Assembly: GCF_047263945.1 (NCBI RefSeq)
Contig: NZ_JBLAVB010000017.1
Span: 15,319 to 79,318, forward strand
DNA: 64,000 nt
Origin: Rhodospirillum sp047263945
Lineage (GTDB): Bacteria > Pseudomonadota > Alphaproteobacteria > Rhodospirillales > Rhodospirillaceae
Direction: 5' to 3'
Made by a program: the position numbers and the translations under genes. This document shows, piece after piece, positions 44,322-53,963 of the stretch. The stretch's first letter is position 1. Every line of letters begins with the position of its first letter. A model generated the notes under the pieces. The model searched no databases. It had not been told where the DNA came from and saw nothing but the letters and a program-made list of their open reading frames with translations.

Positions 44322-45322
44322 TGATCGAAGAAACGCGCGCCGTTGTCGCCGAGGGTGCCGGGGGACCAGAGGTCCTGCGGGTGGTGAATCGCCCCCGCCC
44401 GTCTCCGGGTCCGGGCCAGATGGTGATCCGGGTTCATGCTGCGGGAATCAACCGCCCCGACGTGATGCAGCGTCAAGGCAATTATCCGCCTCCACCGGGC
44501 GCGTCTGATGTCTTCGGCCTGGAACTGGCCGGCGTGGTTGAAACCCTGGGGGCGGAGGTTTCGACGTTCTCTCCCGGTGACCGGGTCATGGCTCTGGTTC
44601 ACAGTGGGGCCTATGCCGATTGGGCGGTGGTCGACGCGCCGGTTTGCCTTCCCGTGCCCGATGGCATGTCCCTGGTGGAGGCGGCGGCCGTGCCGGAGAC
44701 CTATTTCACCGTTTGGAGTAATCTGTTCCAACGGGCCCGCCTCGCCCCCGGCGAGACCGTGCTGATCCACGGCGGAACCTCGGGCATCGGGACAACGGCG
44801 ACGCTTCTGGCCAAGGCCCTGGGCTCCAAGGTCATCGTCACCTGTGGATCTGCCGAGAAATGCGCCGCCGCCTTGAAGGTGGGGGCCGACCACGCCATTG
44901 ACTACCGGAGCGAGGATTTTGTCACCCGAGGCAAGGAGTTGACCGGGGGTGCCGGACCGGATGTGATCCTCGACATGGTGGGCGGCGACTATATCCAGCG
45001 GAATCTGGATCTCTGTGCGGTGGATGGGCGTATCGCCCAGATCGCGTTTCAGCACGGGAGCCGTGCGGACCTGGACCTGCAACCTCTGCTGATCAAGCGA
45101 TTGACTTTGGTGGGCTCGACCCTGCGCGCCCGCCCGGTGCCCATGAAGGCGGCCCTGGCCCAAGCGATCACCGAAAACGTCGTGCCCCTGTTGGCCAAGG
45201 GCCAGGCCCGTCCGTTGATCGACTCCACATTCCCCCTGGAAGAGGTGGCCTCGGCCCATGCCCGTATGGACGCCAGAGCCCATGTGGGCAAGATCGTCCT
45301 GACGATGGTGGCGCCCCAATAA
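44312..45322 (+). CDS. NAD(P)H quinone oxidoreductase-like zinc-free dehydrogenase
   Basis: 336 residues of the QOR/PIG3 branch of medium-chain reductases: GINRPDVMQRQGNYPPPPGA, FGLELAGVVETLG, nucleotide site VLIHGGTSGIGTTATLLAKA and end HARMDARAHVGKIVLTM. No structural zinc cysteines. Two starts (44312, 44321) are possible; GGGAGG lies 10 bases before the first. Confidence 0.88.
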   Translation: MLGMIEETRAVVAEGAGGPEVLRVVNRPRPSPGPGQMVIRVHAAGINRPDVMQRQGNYPPPPGASDVFGLELAGVVETLGAEVSTFSPGDRVMALVHSGAYADWAVVDAPVCLPVPDGMSLVEAAAVPETYFTVWSNLFQRARLAPGETVLIHGGTSGIGTTATLLAKALGSKVIVTCGSAEKCAAALKVGADHAIDYRSEDFVTRGKELTGGAGPDVILDMVGGDYIQRNLDLCAVDGRIAQIAFQHGSRADLDLQPLLIKRLTLVGSTLRARPVPMKAALAQAITENVVPLLAKGQARPLIDSTFPLEEVASAHARMDARAHVGKIVLTMVAPQ

Positions 45323-45344
45323 GCACAACGAGGACTCCTTTCCC

Positions 45345-45515
45345 ATGTCTTCCTCCTCATCTCCCTCGTCCCTCCCGGTGTCTGGTCCCGAGACCGCATC
45401 TGAGCAGACCAATGCGACGTGGGGCCAGTTCATCTCTTCGGCCCTGTTCCTGGCCATCGTTCAAAACGTGCATCGTCGTTTCACAGACAAGAATGCCTTG
45501 TGCACGGGGGAATGA
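45345..45515 (+). pseudogene. 5' remnant of a membrane-protein gene cut by a repeat
   Basis: ATG 45345 opens MSSSSSPSSLPVSGPETASE..., then a hydrophobic start of a membrane segment (WGQFISSALFLAIVQNV) and runs into repeat DNA, stopping at TGA 45513-45515. The last codons derive from the CGGGGGAATGACGATTTTGG right end of the inverted-repeat element. The original gene cannot be identified. Confidence 0.5.
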
Positions 45516-45835
45516 CGATTTTGGAGAGTTCTCGGAGTTTTCCGCCGCCTACGAGAGTGAAACGGGATCAGCTTGAGGCAAGCTGGCCCGGTTTCACCCT
45601 CGTTATACTCTGTGCCCTGCTCAGATCTGCAAGGGGTCACGGACCCTTTGATCCCATTGGTAAAAAACAAATGGGGGTCCGGGGCCTCAGGCCCCGGTGG
45701 GGGGCGGGGCAAAGCCCCGCGTTTTTCGGACTTTGAAGGAGACAGAGTATAAATAGACTTTAGAGTGCCGTCAAAATCAAGTCAGTCCAAGAAATAGACC
45801 AACTTGATCTCGGAGCATTCTAATGAAATGTTCTA
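45505..45835. repeat. Mosaic intergenic repeat block 7
   Basis: Composite: end of the CGTCATTCCCG-type element, the GAGTGAAACGGGATCAGCTT hairpin, GGTCACGGACCCTTTGATCC, GGGGCCTCAGGCCCCGGTGG, GGGGCAAAGCCCCG, GGAGACAGAGTATAAATAG and CAACTTGATCTCGGAGCAT. The longest block; it precedes the second transporter operon by 40 bases, so the operon promoter must lie in or beside it. Confidence 0.75.
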
Positions 45836-45875
45836 AAAAAACGAAGAAATCAAAGTTTTCATTGGGAGGATGTTC

Positions 45876-47078
45876 ATGTCGTTCAAGACTCTTTTGGCAA
45901 CCACTGCAGTGGCCCTGTCCGTGCTTGCATCCCAGGCCATGGCGGATGTGAAGTTCGGAGCCCTGTATCCTTTCAGCGGCCAGTTGGCCCTGTTGGGCGA
46001 AGAAAGCGCCCGGGGCCTGGAGATCGCCGTCGATGAGATCAACGCCGCAGGCGGCGTGCAGGGCGAACAGGTGGTGCTCGTGCGCGGCGACGCCGTGGAT
46101 AACAACCAAGCCATTGGCGAGGCCAGGCGGTTGATCTCCCTGGAGGGCGTCAAGGCGATTTTTGGCACCTATTCCTCCTCCCGCTCCATCGCCGCCAGTC
46201 AGGTGGCGGAATTGGCTGGCATTCCCTATTTCGAATTGGGTGCGGTGGCCGACGAGGTGACCGGACGGGGACTCTCCCATCTGTTCCGCACCAACCCCAC
46301 CGCAGAAGATATGGGAAAGACCATCGTTGACATGATTGTCGACAAGGTGGCTTTCGGTTTGGGCAAGGCACCGACCGATCTGAAGATCGGTATCATCCAC
46401 GAAGATAGCGCCTATGGCACGTCCGTTGCCGGTCACGAAAAGGCCTATGGCGAGAAGGCCGGACTGAACATCGTCTCCGTCCAGGGCTATCCGGCCTCCA
46501 CCGTGGACATGTCCTCTCTGGTTCTGGACCTGAAGCAGAAGGGCGTGGATGTCGTTCTTCAGACCTCCTATCAGAATGACTCCGTTCTGTTTCTCCAGCA
46601 GGCCCATGAAGCCGGTTTCAAGCCCGGCGCCATCATTGGCGGCGGCGGCGGATACTCCATGCTTCCGACGGCCGAGGCCGTGGGCAAGGATGTGATCGAC
46701 GGTGTTTTCGACGCGGACTTCACCCAGTACGCCGTGAACACCACCTTCACCCCGGGTCTGGAACAGTTTGTCGAAACCTATAAGGCGAAATACGGCGAGG
46801 AACCCCGTTCGGGTCACTCCCTGAACAACTACGTGGGTGCCTTGGCCCTGCTGCATGCCATCGACAAGGGGCAGGGCTTCGATGCGGAAGCCATCATTAA
46901 GGCAGCCAAGACCGTGGACTTGCCGGTGGGAGAGACAGCCACGGGATATGGCATTGAATTCGGTGAGAACAACCAGAATGAGCGGGCCTTCATGATGGGA
47001 ATGCAGTGGCAGGACGGAAAGTTGGTCACCGTCTACCCTGACGCTGCGGCCGTGGCCGAGATGCGTTTCGCGAAATAA
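45876..47078 (+). CDS. ABC transporter periplasmic binding protein, branched-chain type (system 2)
   Basis: 400 residues; signal peptide MSFKTLLATTAVALSVLASQ with cleavage near AMA-DVK. LivJ-like fold (FGALYPFSGQLALLGEESAR; GTYSSSRSIAASQVAELAGI; IHEDSAYGTSVAGHEKAYGE). ATG 45876 preferred: GGGAGG is 6 bases upstream, whereas it touches the ATG at 45870. Distinct in sequence from the system 1 protein, so likely a different ligand. Confidence 0.9.
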   Translation: MSFKTLLATTAVALSVLASQAMADVKFGALYPFSGQLALLGEESARGLEIAVDEINAAGGVQGEQVVLVRGDAVDNNQAIGEARRLISLEGVKAIFGTYSSSRSIAASQVAELAGIPYFELGAVADEVTGRGLSHLFRTNPTAEDMGKTIVDMIVDKVAFGLGKAPTDLKIGIIHEDSAYGTSVAGHEKAYGEKAGLNIVSVQGYPASTVDMSSLVLDLKQKGVDVVLQTSYQNDSVLFLQQAHEAGFKPGAIIGGGGGYSMLPTAEAVGKDVIDGVFDADFTQYAVNTTFTPGLEQFVETYKAKYGEEPRSGHSLNNYVGALALLHAIDKGQGFDAEAIIKAAKTVDLPVGETATGYGIEFGENNQNERAFMMGMQWQDGKLVTVYPDAAAVAEMRFAK

Positions 47079-47149
47079 CCATCGCGGGAGGCAGGGGGGC
47101 AGCACTGCCAGCTCCTCTGCCTCCCCTTTCTTTTGGAGAGCGGGACGCC

Positions 47150-48037
47150 ATGGACACTTTTTTGCAAGTGGTGGTCAACGGGGTGATGCTCGGTGGGCTG
47201 TTCACCATCGTCGCCATCGGGCTGACCTTGATCTTTGGAATCGTCAAGGTCATCAACTTTGCCCACGGCGAATTCCTGATGCTGGGCATGTATTTAACCT
47301 ATCTGCTGACCGTCGGCTGGGGGGTGCACCCCTATCTCACTGTGGTCGCGGTTGCCCCGGCGCTGTTCGTCTTTGGCGCCTTGACCCAACGGTTCATCAT
47401 CCAGCCATTGCTGGCGGCCAAGGACGACCATGTCCAGATCTTTGCCACTGTTGGCCTGTCCACGGCGCTGATCAATCTCGCCTTGATGATTTTCGGAGCT
47501 GATATCGCCAATACGCCTGCCAGTGGCCTGCGGTCTGCCATCGAGTTGGGGCCCGTGCGGATCCTTGCGGGGCAGCTCTGGATTATGGTGGCGGCTGGGG
47601 TTTTGGTGTTCGTTCTCCATATGATGCTGAACCACACGCGCACGGGCCGGGCCATTCGGGCGGTCTCGCAGAACCGGGCAGCGGCTCAACTCATGGGCAT
47701 CAATGTCCAGTGGATGTACATCCTGACCTTCGGTATCGGTGCAGCTTGCGTCGGTGTGGCCTCGACCCTGGTCGCGCCCCTTTACCCCACATCGCCCACC
47801 ATTGGCACCTACTTCGTCCTGACGGCCTTCGTGGTCGTGGTGCTGGGCGGGTTGGGATCCATTACCGGCGCCTTTCTGGGGGCGATGATTATCGGATTGA
47901 TTGACTCCTTGTCGGGCTTTTACATCGGCTCCGACCTGCGTGAGGCCGTCGTCTTCGGTGTGTTCCTGCTCATCCTCATTCTGAAACCGTCGGGACTGTT
48001 CGGCTCCCACACGACCCTGTCGCATGTGTCGCCATGA
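47150..48037 (+). CDS. ABC transporter permease, LivH type (system 2)
   Basis: 295 residues, about eight membrane helices; GVMLGGLFTIVAIGLTLIFG, VKVINFAHGEFLMLGMYLTY and VVLGGLGSITGAFLGAMIIG are typical of LivH. Cytosolic coupling loop RAVSQNRAAAQLMGINVQWM. Stop overlaps the next start by 4 bases. Confidence 0.92.
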   Translation: MDTFLQVVVNGVMLGGLFTIVAIGLTLIFGIVKVINFAHGEFLMLGMYLTYLLTVGWGVHPYLTVVAVAPALFVFGALTQRFIIQPLLAAKDDHVQIFATVGLSTALINLALMIFGADIANTPASGLRSAIELGPVRILAGQLWIMVAAGVLVFVLHMMLNHTRTGRAIRAVSQNRAAAQLMGINVQWMYILTFGIGAACVGVASTLVAPLYPTSPTIGTYFVLTAFVVVVLGGLGSITGAFLGAMIIGLIDSLSGFYIGSDLREAVVFGVFLLILILKPSGLFGSHTTLSHVSP

Positions 48038-49797
48038 TGAAATTCCCAATCCCCAAAACGTCCCTGGCGTTGGTGGCCCTGCTGGCGGCTTTGTTCCTCA
48101 CCCCTGTCGTGATCGGGGATGAGTTCATCTATCACGTTTTCATCACCATCTGCGTCTTTGGGGCCTTGTCGACGGCCTGGAACATCGTCGGTGGCTTCGC
48201 CGGGCAGTTGTCCCTGGGGCATATGATCTTTTACGGGATCGGCTCCTATGTGGGCGTCATTCTCATGGGACATGGCATCAGCCCCTGGATCGGCATGTTT
48301 GTTGGCGCCGCGGTGGCCGTGGTGGTGGCCGTGGCGATCAGTTACCCCTGTTTCAAGCTGCACGGCCCCTTCTTCGCCCTGGCAACCATCGCCATGCTCG
48401 AGGTCTTCCGGGTCCTCACCTTGCATTTCCGGGATCTGACCGGGGGGGCGACGGGCTTGATGATCCAGCTGAAAATGGGTTGGGCCTGGATGGTCTTCCG
48501 CGAGCGTCTGCCGGCCTTGATCATCGCCTTTGGTCTGTTGCTGCTCTGCCTGGCCGTGGCCTGGATGATCCGCCACCGTCGGCTGGGGTTCCAATTGGTG
48601 GCAACCCGCGAACGGGAATCCGCAGCCAAGGCCGCAGGTGTGGCAACGGTGAAGGTGCGGTTGATCGCCGTAGCCACCTCCGCCGCATTGACAGCCATGG
48701 TTGGCACCTTCCACGCCATGTACCTCACCTTTATTGAGCCCGCCTCCGCCTTTTCGCTGACCATGTCCATCCAGATTGCCATGTTTGCCCTGATCGGTGG
48801 CATTGGAACGGTGGTGGGACCCCTGTTGGGCGCGCTGCTTCTGGTGCCCGTGACCGAACTGGCTCGGGGCGCCTTGGGGGCACATGGTTTGGGCTTACAC
48901 GGTTTCGTCTATGGCGTCGTCTTGGTGCTGGCGGCCCTGTTCATGCCCAACGGGGTCATGGGCCTTGTCCAGCGTGTCACGCAGGGCAAGACGAACGTCC
49001 CCTCCAGTCAGGCCGAGGCCGTGGTTGCCATGCCCCGGGCGTCCGAGCCACCGCCGATCGGTGACGCCATTATGCGTGTCGAGGGATTGGACAAGTATTT
49101 CGGCGGCCTGCATGTGACAAACGAGGTCAGTTTCTCCCTGCATCAAGGGGAAATCCTCGGCTTGATCGGTCCCAACGGAGCGGGCAAGACGACGCTGTTC
49201 AACATGCTGTCCGGATTTCTGAAGGCTGACCGGGGCAGTGTCACGGTTCTGGACGATAAGGGCGCCTGGATCGCCCCCGAGACCCCCATGGACTGCGCCG
49301 CCCTGGGCCTGGGCCGGACGTTCCAGATCGTCCAGCCATTCGCCGCCATGAGCGTTGAGGAAAACATCATGGTCGGTGCCTTCCACCGCCACAAGGATCC
49401 ATCCGACGCCCGCGAGGCGGCCCGGGAGACGGCCCACCGCATGGGGCTGGCTCCCTATCTCCAGGCGGAGGCGCGGGGGTTAACCATTGGCGGGCTGAAA
49501 CGTCTGGAGGTGGCCCGGGTCATGGCCATGGAGCCCCGTATCCTGCTGCTCGACGAGGTCATGGCCGGTATCAACCAGACCGATGTGCGCCGTGCCATCG
49601 ACCTGATGCTGTCCATCCGGGACAGGGGGGTGAGCATCATCGCCATCGAGCACGTGATGCAGGCGGTCATGTCCCTGTCCGACCGGGTCATTGTGCTCAA
49701 CTCCGGCACCATCATCGCCGAGGGCAAGCCCCAGGATGTGGTGCGCGATCCCGAAGTGGTGGAAGCCTATCTTGGAAAGGACTTCGCCCATGCTTGA
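48034..49797 (+). CDS. LivM-LivG fusion: permease plus ATPase (system 2)
   Basis: 587 residues. Residues 1-320 are a LivM permease (NIVGGFAGQLSLGHMIFYGI; AGVATVKVRLIAVATS), then a linker and from about 345 a LivG ATPase: Walker A GPNGAGKTTLFN, signature GLTIGGLKRLEVARVMA, Walker B ILLLDEVMAGIN, switch His in IAIEHVMQAV. Such single-chain fusions occur in a branch of Liv-like importers. Overlaps LivF by 8 bases. Confidence 0.92.
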   Translation: MMKFPIPKTSLALVALLAALFLTPVVIGDEFIYHVFITICVFGALSTAWNIVGGFAGQLSLGHMIFYGIGSYVGVILMGHGISPWIGMFVGAAVAVVVAVAISYPCFKLHGPFFALATIAMLEVFRVLTLHFRDLTGGATGLMIQLKMGWAWMVFRERLPALIIAFGLLLLCLAVAWMIRHRRLGFQLVATRERESAAKAAGVATVKVRLIAVATSAALTAMVGTFHAMYLTFIEPASAFSLTMSIQIAMFALIGGIGTVVGPLLGALLLVPVTELARGALGAHGLGLHGFVYGVVLVLAALFMPNGVMGLVQRVTQGKTNVPSSQAEAVVAMPRASEPPPIGDAIMRVEGLDKYFGGLHVTNEVSFSLHQGEILGLIGPNGAGKTTLFNMLSGFLKADRGSVTVLDDKGAWIAPETPMDCAALGLGRTFQIVQPFAAMSVEENIMVGAFHRHKDPSDAREAARETAHRMGLAPYLQAEARGLTIGGLKRLEVARVMAMEPRILLLDEVMAGINQTDVRRAIDLMLSIRDRGVSIIAIEHVMQAVMSLSDRVIVLNSGTIIAEGKPQDVVRDPEVVEAYLGKDFAHA

Positions 49798-50494
49798 ACT
49801 GCGGGATATCGACGCGGGCTACGGGCCGACCTCCATCCTTCACGGTGTCTCGCTGACCGTTGAGGCGGGCGAAGTGGTCACCATCGTTGGCGGCAATGGG
49901 GCAGGCAAGACCACGACCTTGCGGACCATCGCCGGGCTGATCAAACCCACCAAGGGGGCCATCCTGTTCGAGGGCGAGGATATCACCGGCTTGGCAGCCC
50001 ACGAGGTGGTGGATCTGGGAATCACCTTGATCCCCGAGGGGCGCCAGCTTTTTCCTGATATGACCGTGCGGGAAAACCTCCTGATGGGCGCCTATCGCAA
50101 GGGTGCCCGGGCCAGCCAGAAGCAAACCCTGGAGGAGGTTCTGGATCTTTTTCCCCGGGTGCGGGAGCGGTCGGAGCAGCAGGCCTCCTCCCTGTCCGGT
50201 GGCGAGCAGCAGATGGTGGCCATCGCCCGGGGCATGATGGCCAAACCCAAACTTCTGATGTTCGACGAACCCTCCTTGGGTCTGGCGCCCATCATCGTCT
50301 CCCAGGTCTTCGATGTGATCGCGCGCATCAAGGCCACGGGGGCGACGGTGCTGATCGTCGAGCAGAATGTCTTCCATACCTTGAAGGCCGCCCATCGCGG
50401 ATACGTCCTGGAAAATGGCGAAGTGGTTCTGAGCGACAGGGCCGACGCGCTGTTGACCAACGACCACATCCGCCAAGCCTATTTGGGGATCTGA
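49790..50494 (+). CDS. ABC transporter ATPase, LivF type (system 2)
   Basis: 234 residues. Walker A GGNGAGKTTTLR with the normal Lys, signature SLSGGEQQMVAIARGMM, Walker B LLMFDEPSLGLAP, and VLIVEQNVFHTL at the switch. Start lies inside the end of the fusion gene. The intact Walker A contrasts with its system 1 counterpart. Confidence 0.93.
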   Translation: MLELRDIDAGYGPTSILHGVSLTVEAGEVVTIVGGNGAGKTTTLRTIAGLIKPTKGAILFEGEDITGLAAHEVVDLGITLIPEGRQLFPDMTVRENLLMGAYRKGARASQKQTLEEVLDLFPRVRERSEQQASSLSGGEQQMVAIARGMMAKPKLLMFDEPSLGLAPIIVSQVFDVIARIKATGATVLIVEQNVFHTLKAAHRGYVLENGEVVLSDRADALLTNDHIRQAYLGI

Positions 50495-50498
50495 GATC

Positions 50499-51308
50499 AT
50501 GAGTGAACGGGACAATATTCCCAACATCCTGAAAAACCGGGACAGCCACCTGCGCCGCCGGGTCCTGGTGACCGGCGCAGCCAACGGCATCGGTCGCTCC
50601 ATCGCCTTGGGCTTTGCCGCGCGGGGGGCCAGCGTCGGTGTTGCCGACATGAAGCCCGACGACGTGAGTCGGGTTCATGCTGAAATCATGGCCCTGGGCC
50701 GAGGAACGGCTGTGCCCTTGACCGTCGACGTGAGTGATTACGATGCCCTTGAGGCGGCCCTGACCAATGCGGCCAGCGCAATGGGAGGGGCTTTCGACAC
50801 GGTGATCAACAACGCGGGCATCTCTCCCAAACACGACGGAGTTGCCCACAGGATTTGGGAGCTGGATCCCGGCGAATGGCGCCGGGTGGTGGATGTGAAC
50901 CTGACGGGGGCCTTCAACACCGTGCGGGCCTTGGTACCGTCTATGGTTGAGGCCCGGCGGGGCTGGATCGTCAACATGTCCTCCATTGCCGGGCAGACCT
51001 ATTTTCCCATAGTGGCCAGCCATTACGCCGCCACCAAGGCGGCTATCATCGGGTTCACCAAGCATCTGGCGGGAGAACTCGGTCCCCATGGTATCCGGGT
51101 CAATGCCATGGCTCCTGGACGGATCGAAACGCCGATGGTGCGCGGTGTGGCACCGGAAGTGAACGCCGAGCAGGTGCGTATGACTCCCATGGGCCGCCTG
51201 GGCCAGCCCGAGGAGGTGGCCGACGTGGCCCTGTGGTTGACCAGTCCGGAATCCAGCTTCGTCACTGGCCAGACCATAGATGTGGCCGGCGGTCTCGGCA
51301 TGACCTGA
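50499..51308 (+). CDS. Short-chain dehydrogenase/reductase
   Basis: 269 residues. TGAANGIGRS nucleotide motif, NNAGISPKHDG, catalytic Ser in MSSIAGQTYFP and YAATK, end SSFVTGQTIDVAGGLGM. Follows LivF by 4 bases, so part of the transporter operon. Its first residues MSERDNI match the optional extension of the SDR at 39435. Likely oxidises a hydroxyl of the imported compound. Confidence 0.9.
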   Translation: MSERDNIPNILKNRDSHLRRRVLVTGAANGIGRSIALGFAARGASVGVADMKPDDVSRVHAEIMALGRGTAVPLTVDVSDYDALEAALTNAASAMGGAFDTVINNAGISPKHDGVAHRIWELDPGEWRRVVDVNLTGAFNTVRALVPSMVEARRGWIVNMSSIAGQTYFPIVASHYAATKAAIIGFTKHLAGELGPHGIRVNAMAPGRIETPMVRGVAPEVNAEQVRMTPMGRLGQPEEVADVALWLTSPESSFVTGQTIDVAGGLGMT

Positions 51309-51401
51309 GCGGGTGTTTCGATTGCGTCGCGATGTTTCCCACCGCCGTCCTCTATACAGTTTCTCGCTCGCCGACACGGAGCCCTTCAAGGAAGTGATGT
51401 C

Positions 51402-52202
51402 ATGACCACCGAGATCACCGGTACCACCCGTCTATTCGGGATCGCCGCCGACCCCATTCATCACGTCAAAACGCCCCAAGTCTTCAACGCCTTCCTTCGT
51501 GAGAGGGGGATCGATGGCGTGTTGGTGCCCTTCCACGTCCAGCCCAACGGCTTGGACGCCTTTTGTCAGGGCCTGCGGCACCTGGAGAACTGTGGCGGTA
51601 TCATCGTCACCGTCCCCCACAAAACGGCCATCGTCGATCTTTGTGATACGGTCACCGACGAGGCCGCGAGAGTGGGGGCCGTGAATTGCATCCGTCGGGA
51701 TCCGGATGGGCGATTGGTGGGCACCATTCTCGACGGCATTGGCTTTGTCGAGGGACTGAAGGACGCGGGGATCGATCCCAAGGGCATGCGAGCCTATCTG
51801 GCGGGCGCCGGAGGGGCGGCCAGTGCCATCGCTTTTGCCCTGGCCGGGGCGGGCGTGGCCAGTTTGACCATTGGCAACAGAACCAAAGCCAAGGCCGAAG
51901 ACCTGGCCGAACGCATCGCCCGGTCCTATCCGGATCTGCGGCTCTCCACCGATGCTGCGGCCGTGGCCAACCAGGACTTGGTGGTCAACGGGACCTCGGT
52001 GGGCATGGCTGACGGGGAGGGGGCGGCCTTGGACCTGGACCAACTCCACGCCGCTCAAGTGGTGGCCGAGGCGATCATGGCGCCGTCCATGACACCGTTG
52101 CTCAAGGCGGCGGAGGCCAGGGGCTGTCGGCTTCAACCGGGGTTACCCATGCTTCAGTCCCAAATCACGCTGATGGCCCGCCATTTGCGGCTCACCGACT
52201 GA
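51402..52202 (+). CDS. Shikimate/quinate dehydrogenase-like protein (AroE family)
   Basis: 266 residues. Catalytic Lys74 in TVPHK and Asp111 in ILDGIGF align with the Lys-Asp pair of AroE; the cofactor loop AGAGGAASAIA is followed by NRTKAK, the NADP-type motif. It departs from AroE at the substrate side: HHVKTPQVFN instead of HSxSPxxHN and ILD instead of NTD. So probably a catabolic relative acting on a hydroxylated ring acid, not the biosynthetic enzyme. Same strand as the SDR, 93 bases apart. Confidence 0.85.
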   Translation: MTTEITGTTRLFGIAADPIHHVKTPQVFNAFLRERGIDGVLVPFHVQPNGLDAFCQGLRHLENCGGIIVTVPHKTAIVDLCDTVTDEAARVGAVNCIRRDPDGRLVGTILDGIGFVEGLKDAGIDPKGMRAYLAGAGGAASAIAFALAGAGVASLTIGNRTKAKAEDLAERIARSYPDLRLSTDAAAVANQDLVVNGTSVGMADGEGAALDLDQLHAAQVVAEAIMAPSMTPLLKAAEARGCRLQPGLPMLQSQITLMARHLRLTD

Positions 52203-52230
52203 TCCATTACCGGGAATGCGGGAGCAAGCC

Positions 52231-53868
52231 ATGGACACCAAAGCGGACCAAACCCACGATTACATTATTGTTGGCGGAGGGACAGCGGGCTGTGTGCTCG
52301 CCAATCGGTTGACTGCCAGCGGCCGGTACCGCGTCCTTCTTTTAGAGGCCGGGGGCGAGGGCCGTAATCCTTGGATCACCATTCCCGCAGGGTTCTACAA
52401 GCTCCTCACCAACCCCCGCTACAATTGGCAGTTCAAGACCGATCCGGAACCCGGTACCGGCAACCGGGAAATTGCCATTCCCCGGGGCAAGGGGCTTGGG
52501 GGATCCACCCTGATCAACGGCATGATCTGGGTCCAGGGCCAACCCCAGGATTATGACGCCTGGGCCCAATCCGGTTGCCCGGGGTGGAGTTTCCAGGACG
52601 TGGCGCCGATCTTTCGACGGGTCGAGCACTATAGGGGGCCGGTCACCCAGGCGCTCCGGGGCGACGCGGGTCCCATGCCGATCAACGAAGTCGTGGAACG
52701 TCCAGCCATCGCCGAGGCCTTCCTGGATGCGGCAGAAGCGGCAGGTATCCCCCGCACCTCCGATTATAACGGCCCGTCCCAGGACGGCGTTGGCTTCTAT
52801 CAGGTCAACCAACACAATGGTCAGCGGGTCAGTGCCGCAGCCGCCTACCTGGCTCCGGCACGAAACCGGCCCAATTTGCGGGTGGAAACGGGCGTCCATG
52901 CTACGGGACTGACCTTCGATGGGTCTCGGGTGACAGGTGTTTCCGCCGTAAAGGGGGGGCGTCGGGTTTCCTACACCGCCCAAGGGGAAGTCATCCTGGC
53001 CGTAGGCGCCATCCAGTCTCCCCAGGTGTTGGAGCTGTCCGGCATCGGAGATCCGGCGGTGCTGGGGGCGATCGGTGTTGATGTCCGCCATGCCCTACCC
53101 GGTGTGGGGACCAACTATGTGGACCACTTTTGCACGCGCTTGAATTGGCGGGTGAGCCAGCCTGTTACCTTGAACGAAGAAACCCGGGGTCTCCGCCTTG
53201 TCGGCAATGTTCTGCGTTATCTGACCCAACGCAGGGGTGTTCTGACCTTCGGCACGGGGCTGGCCCATGGCTTTGCACGGACCCGGGATGGACTGGAGGG
53301 GCCAGATATCCAGTATTTCTTCATGCATGCCAGCTACGCCAACGCTGCGGAACGCAAGCTGGAACGGAAACCGGGGATGACCCTGGGGGTGACCCAGCTT
53401 CGCCCCAAATCCCGTGGGACGATTCATGCGCGGTCCCCCGATCCTTTCGACCAGCCGGCCATTCGGCCTAACTTTCTGGACCTGGAGGAAGACCGCCGCT
53501 GCATGGTGGCGGGGATGCGCCTAGGCCGGACCATCCTGGAGCAGGCGCCCATGGATGCCTATCGGCGGCGGGAGATGAGCCCCGGCCCGGGCTGCCAGGA
53601 GGATGCGGACTGGCTTCGCTTCGCCCGGGAAACGGGGCAAACCATTTACCATGCCGCAGGCACCTGCCGCATGGGCGTCGATCCGAACGCCGTGGTTGAT
53701 CCCCGTTTGCTGGTCCACGGGATCCGAGGGCTACGCGTGGTGGATGCCTCGGTCATGCCCGCCATGGTTTCGGGCAATACCCAGGCCGCAGTCTTCATGA
53801 TTGCGGAAAAGGGCGCGGACATGATCCTGGAGGATGCTCAAAAACTTATAGATATTCGGTCTCCTTGA
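52231..53868 (+). CDS. GMC-family FAD oxidoreductase (choline dehydrogenase-like)
   Basis: 545 residues. FAD motif DYIIVGGGTAGCVLANRL at residues 10-27, GMC signature GKGLGGSTLINGMIWVQGQP, second signature GAIQSPQVLELSGIGDP, catalytic His in YHAAGTCRMG and the second active-site residue in VSGNTQAAV. Oxidises alcohols to aldehydes or ketones with electron transfer to quinone or oxygen. ATG 52231 has GGGAG 7 bases upstream. End of the system 2 operon. Confidence 0.9.
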   Translation: MDTKADQTHDYIIVGGGTAGCVLANRLTASGRYRVLLLEAGGEGRNPWITIPAGFYKLLTNPRYNWQFKTDPEPGTGNREIAIPRGKGLGGSTLINGMIWVQGQPQDYDAWAQSGCPGWSFQDVAPIFRRVEHYRGPVTQALRGDAGPMPINEVVERPAIAEAFLDAAEAAGIPRTSDYNGPSQDGVGFYQVNQHNGQRVSAAAAYLAPARNRPNLRVETGVHATGLTFDGSRVTGVSAVKGGRRVSYTAQGEVILAVGAIQSPQVLELSGIGDPAVLGAIGVDVRHALPGVGTNYVDHFCTRLNWRVSQPVTLNEETRGLRLVGNVLRYLTQRRGVLTFGTGLAHGFARTRDGLEGPDIQYFFMHASYANAAERKLERKPGMTLGVTQLRPKSRGTIHARSPDPFDQPAIRPNFLDLEEDRRCMVAGMRLGRTILEQAPMDAYRRREMSPGPGCQEDADWLRFARETGQTIYHAAGTCRMGVDPNAVVDPRLLVHGIRGLRVVDASVMPAMVSGNTQAAVFMIAEKGADMILEDAQKLIDIRSP

Positions 53869-53945
53869 AGACGCGAAAAATGCGGAGCTTTGCCCCGCTC
53901 CCCACTGGGGCCGTAAGGCCCCAGACCCCAGGCATTTATTGGCCG
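53869..53945. repeat. Mosaic intergenic repeat block 8
   Basis: GGTCTCCTTGAAGACGCG, CGGAGCTTTGCCCCG, CCACTGGGGCCGTAAGGCC and CCCAGACCCCAGG. Lies between convergent genes (GMC oxidoreductase plus, GH31 minus) and can fold in both directions, so a likely shared terminator. Confidence 0.7.
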
Positions 53946-53963
53946 ATTCACTCTCAAGCGATG

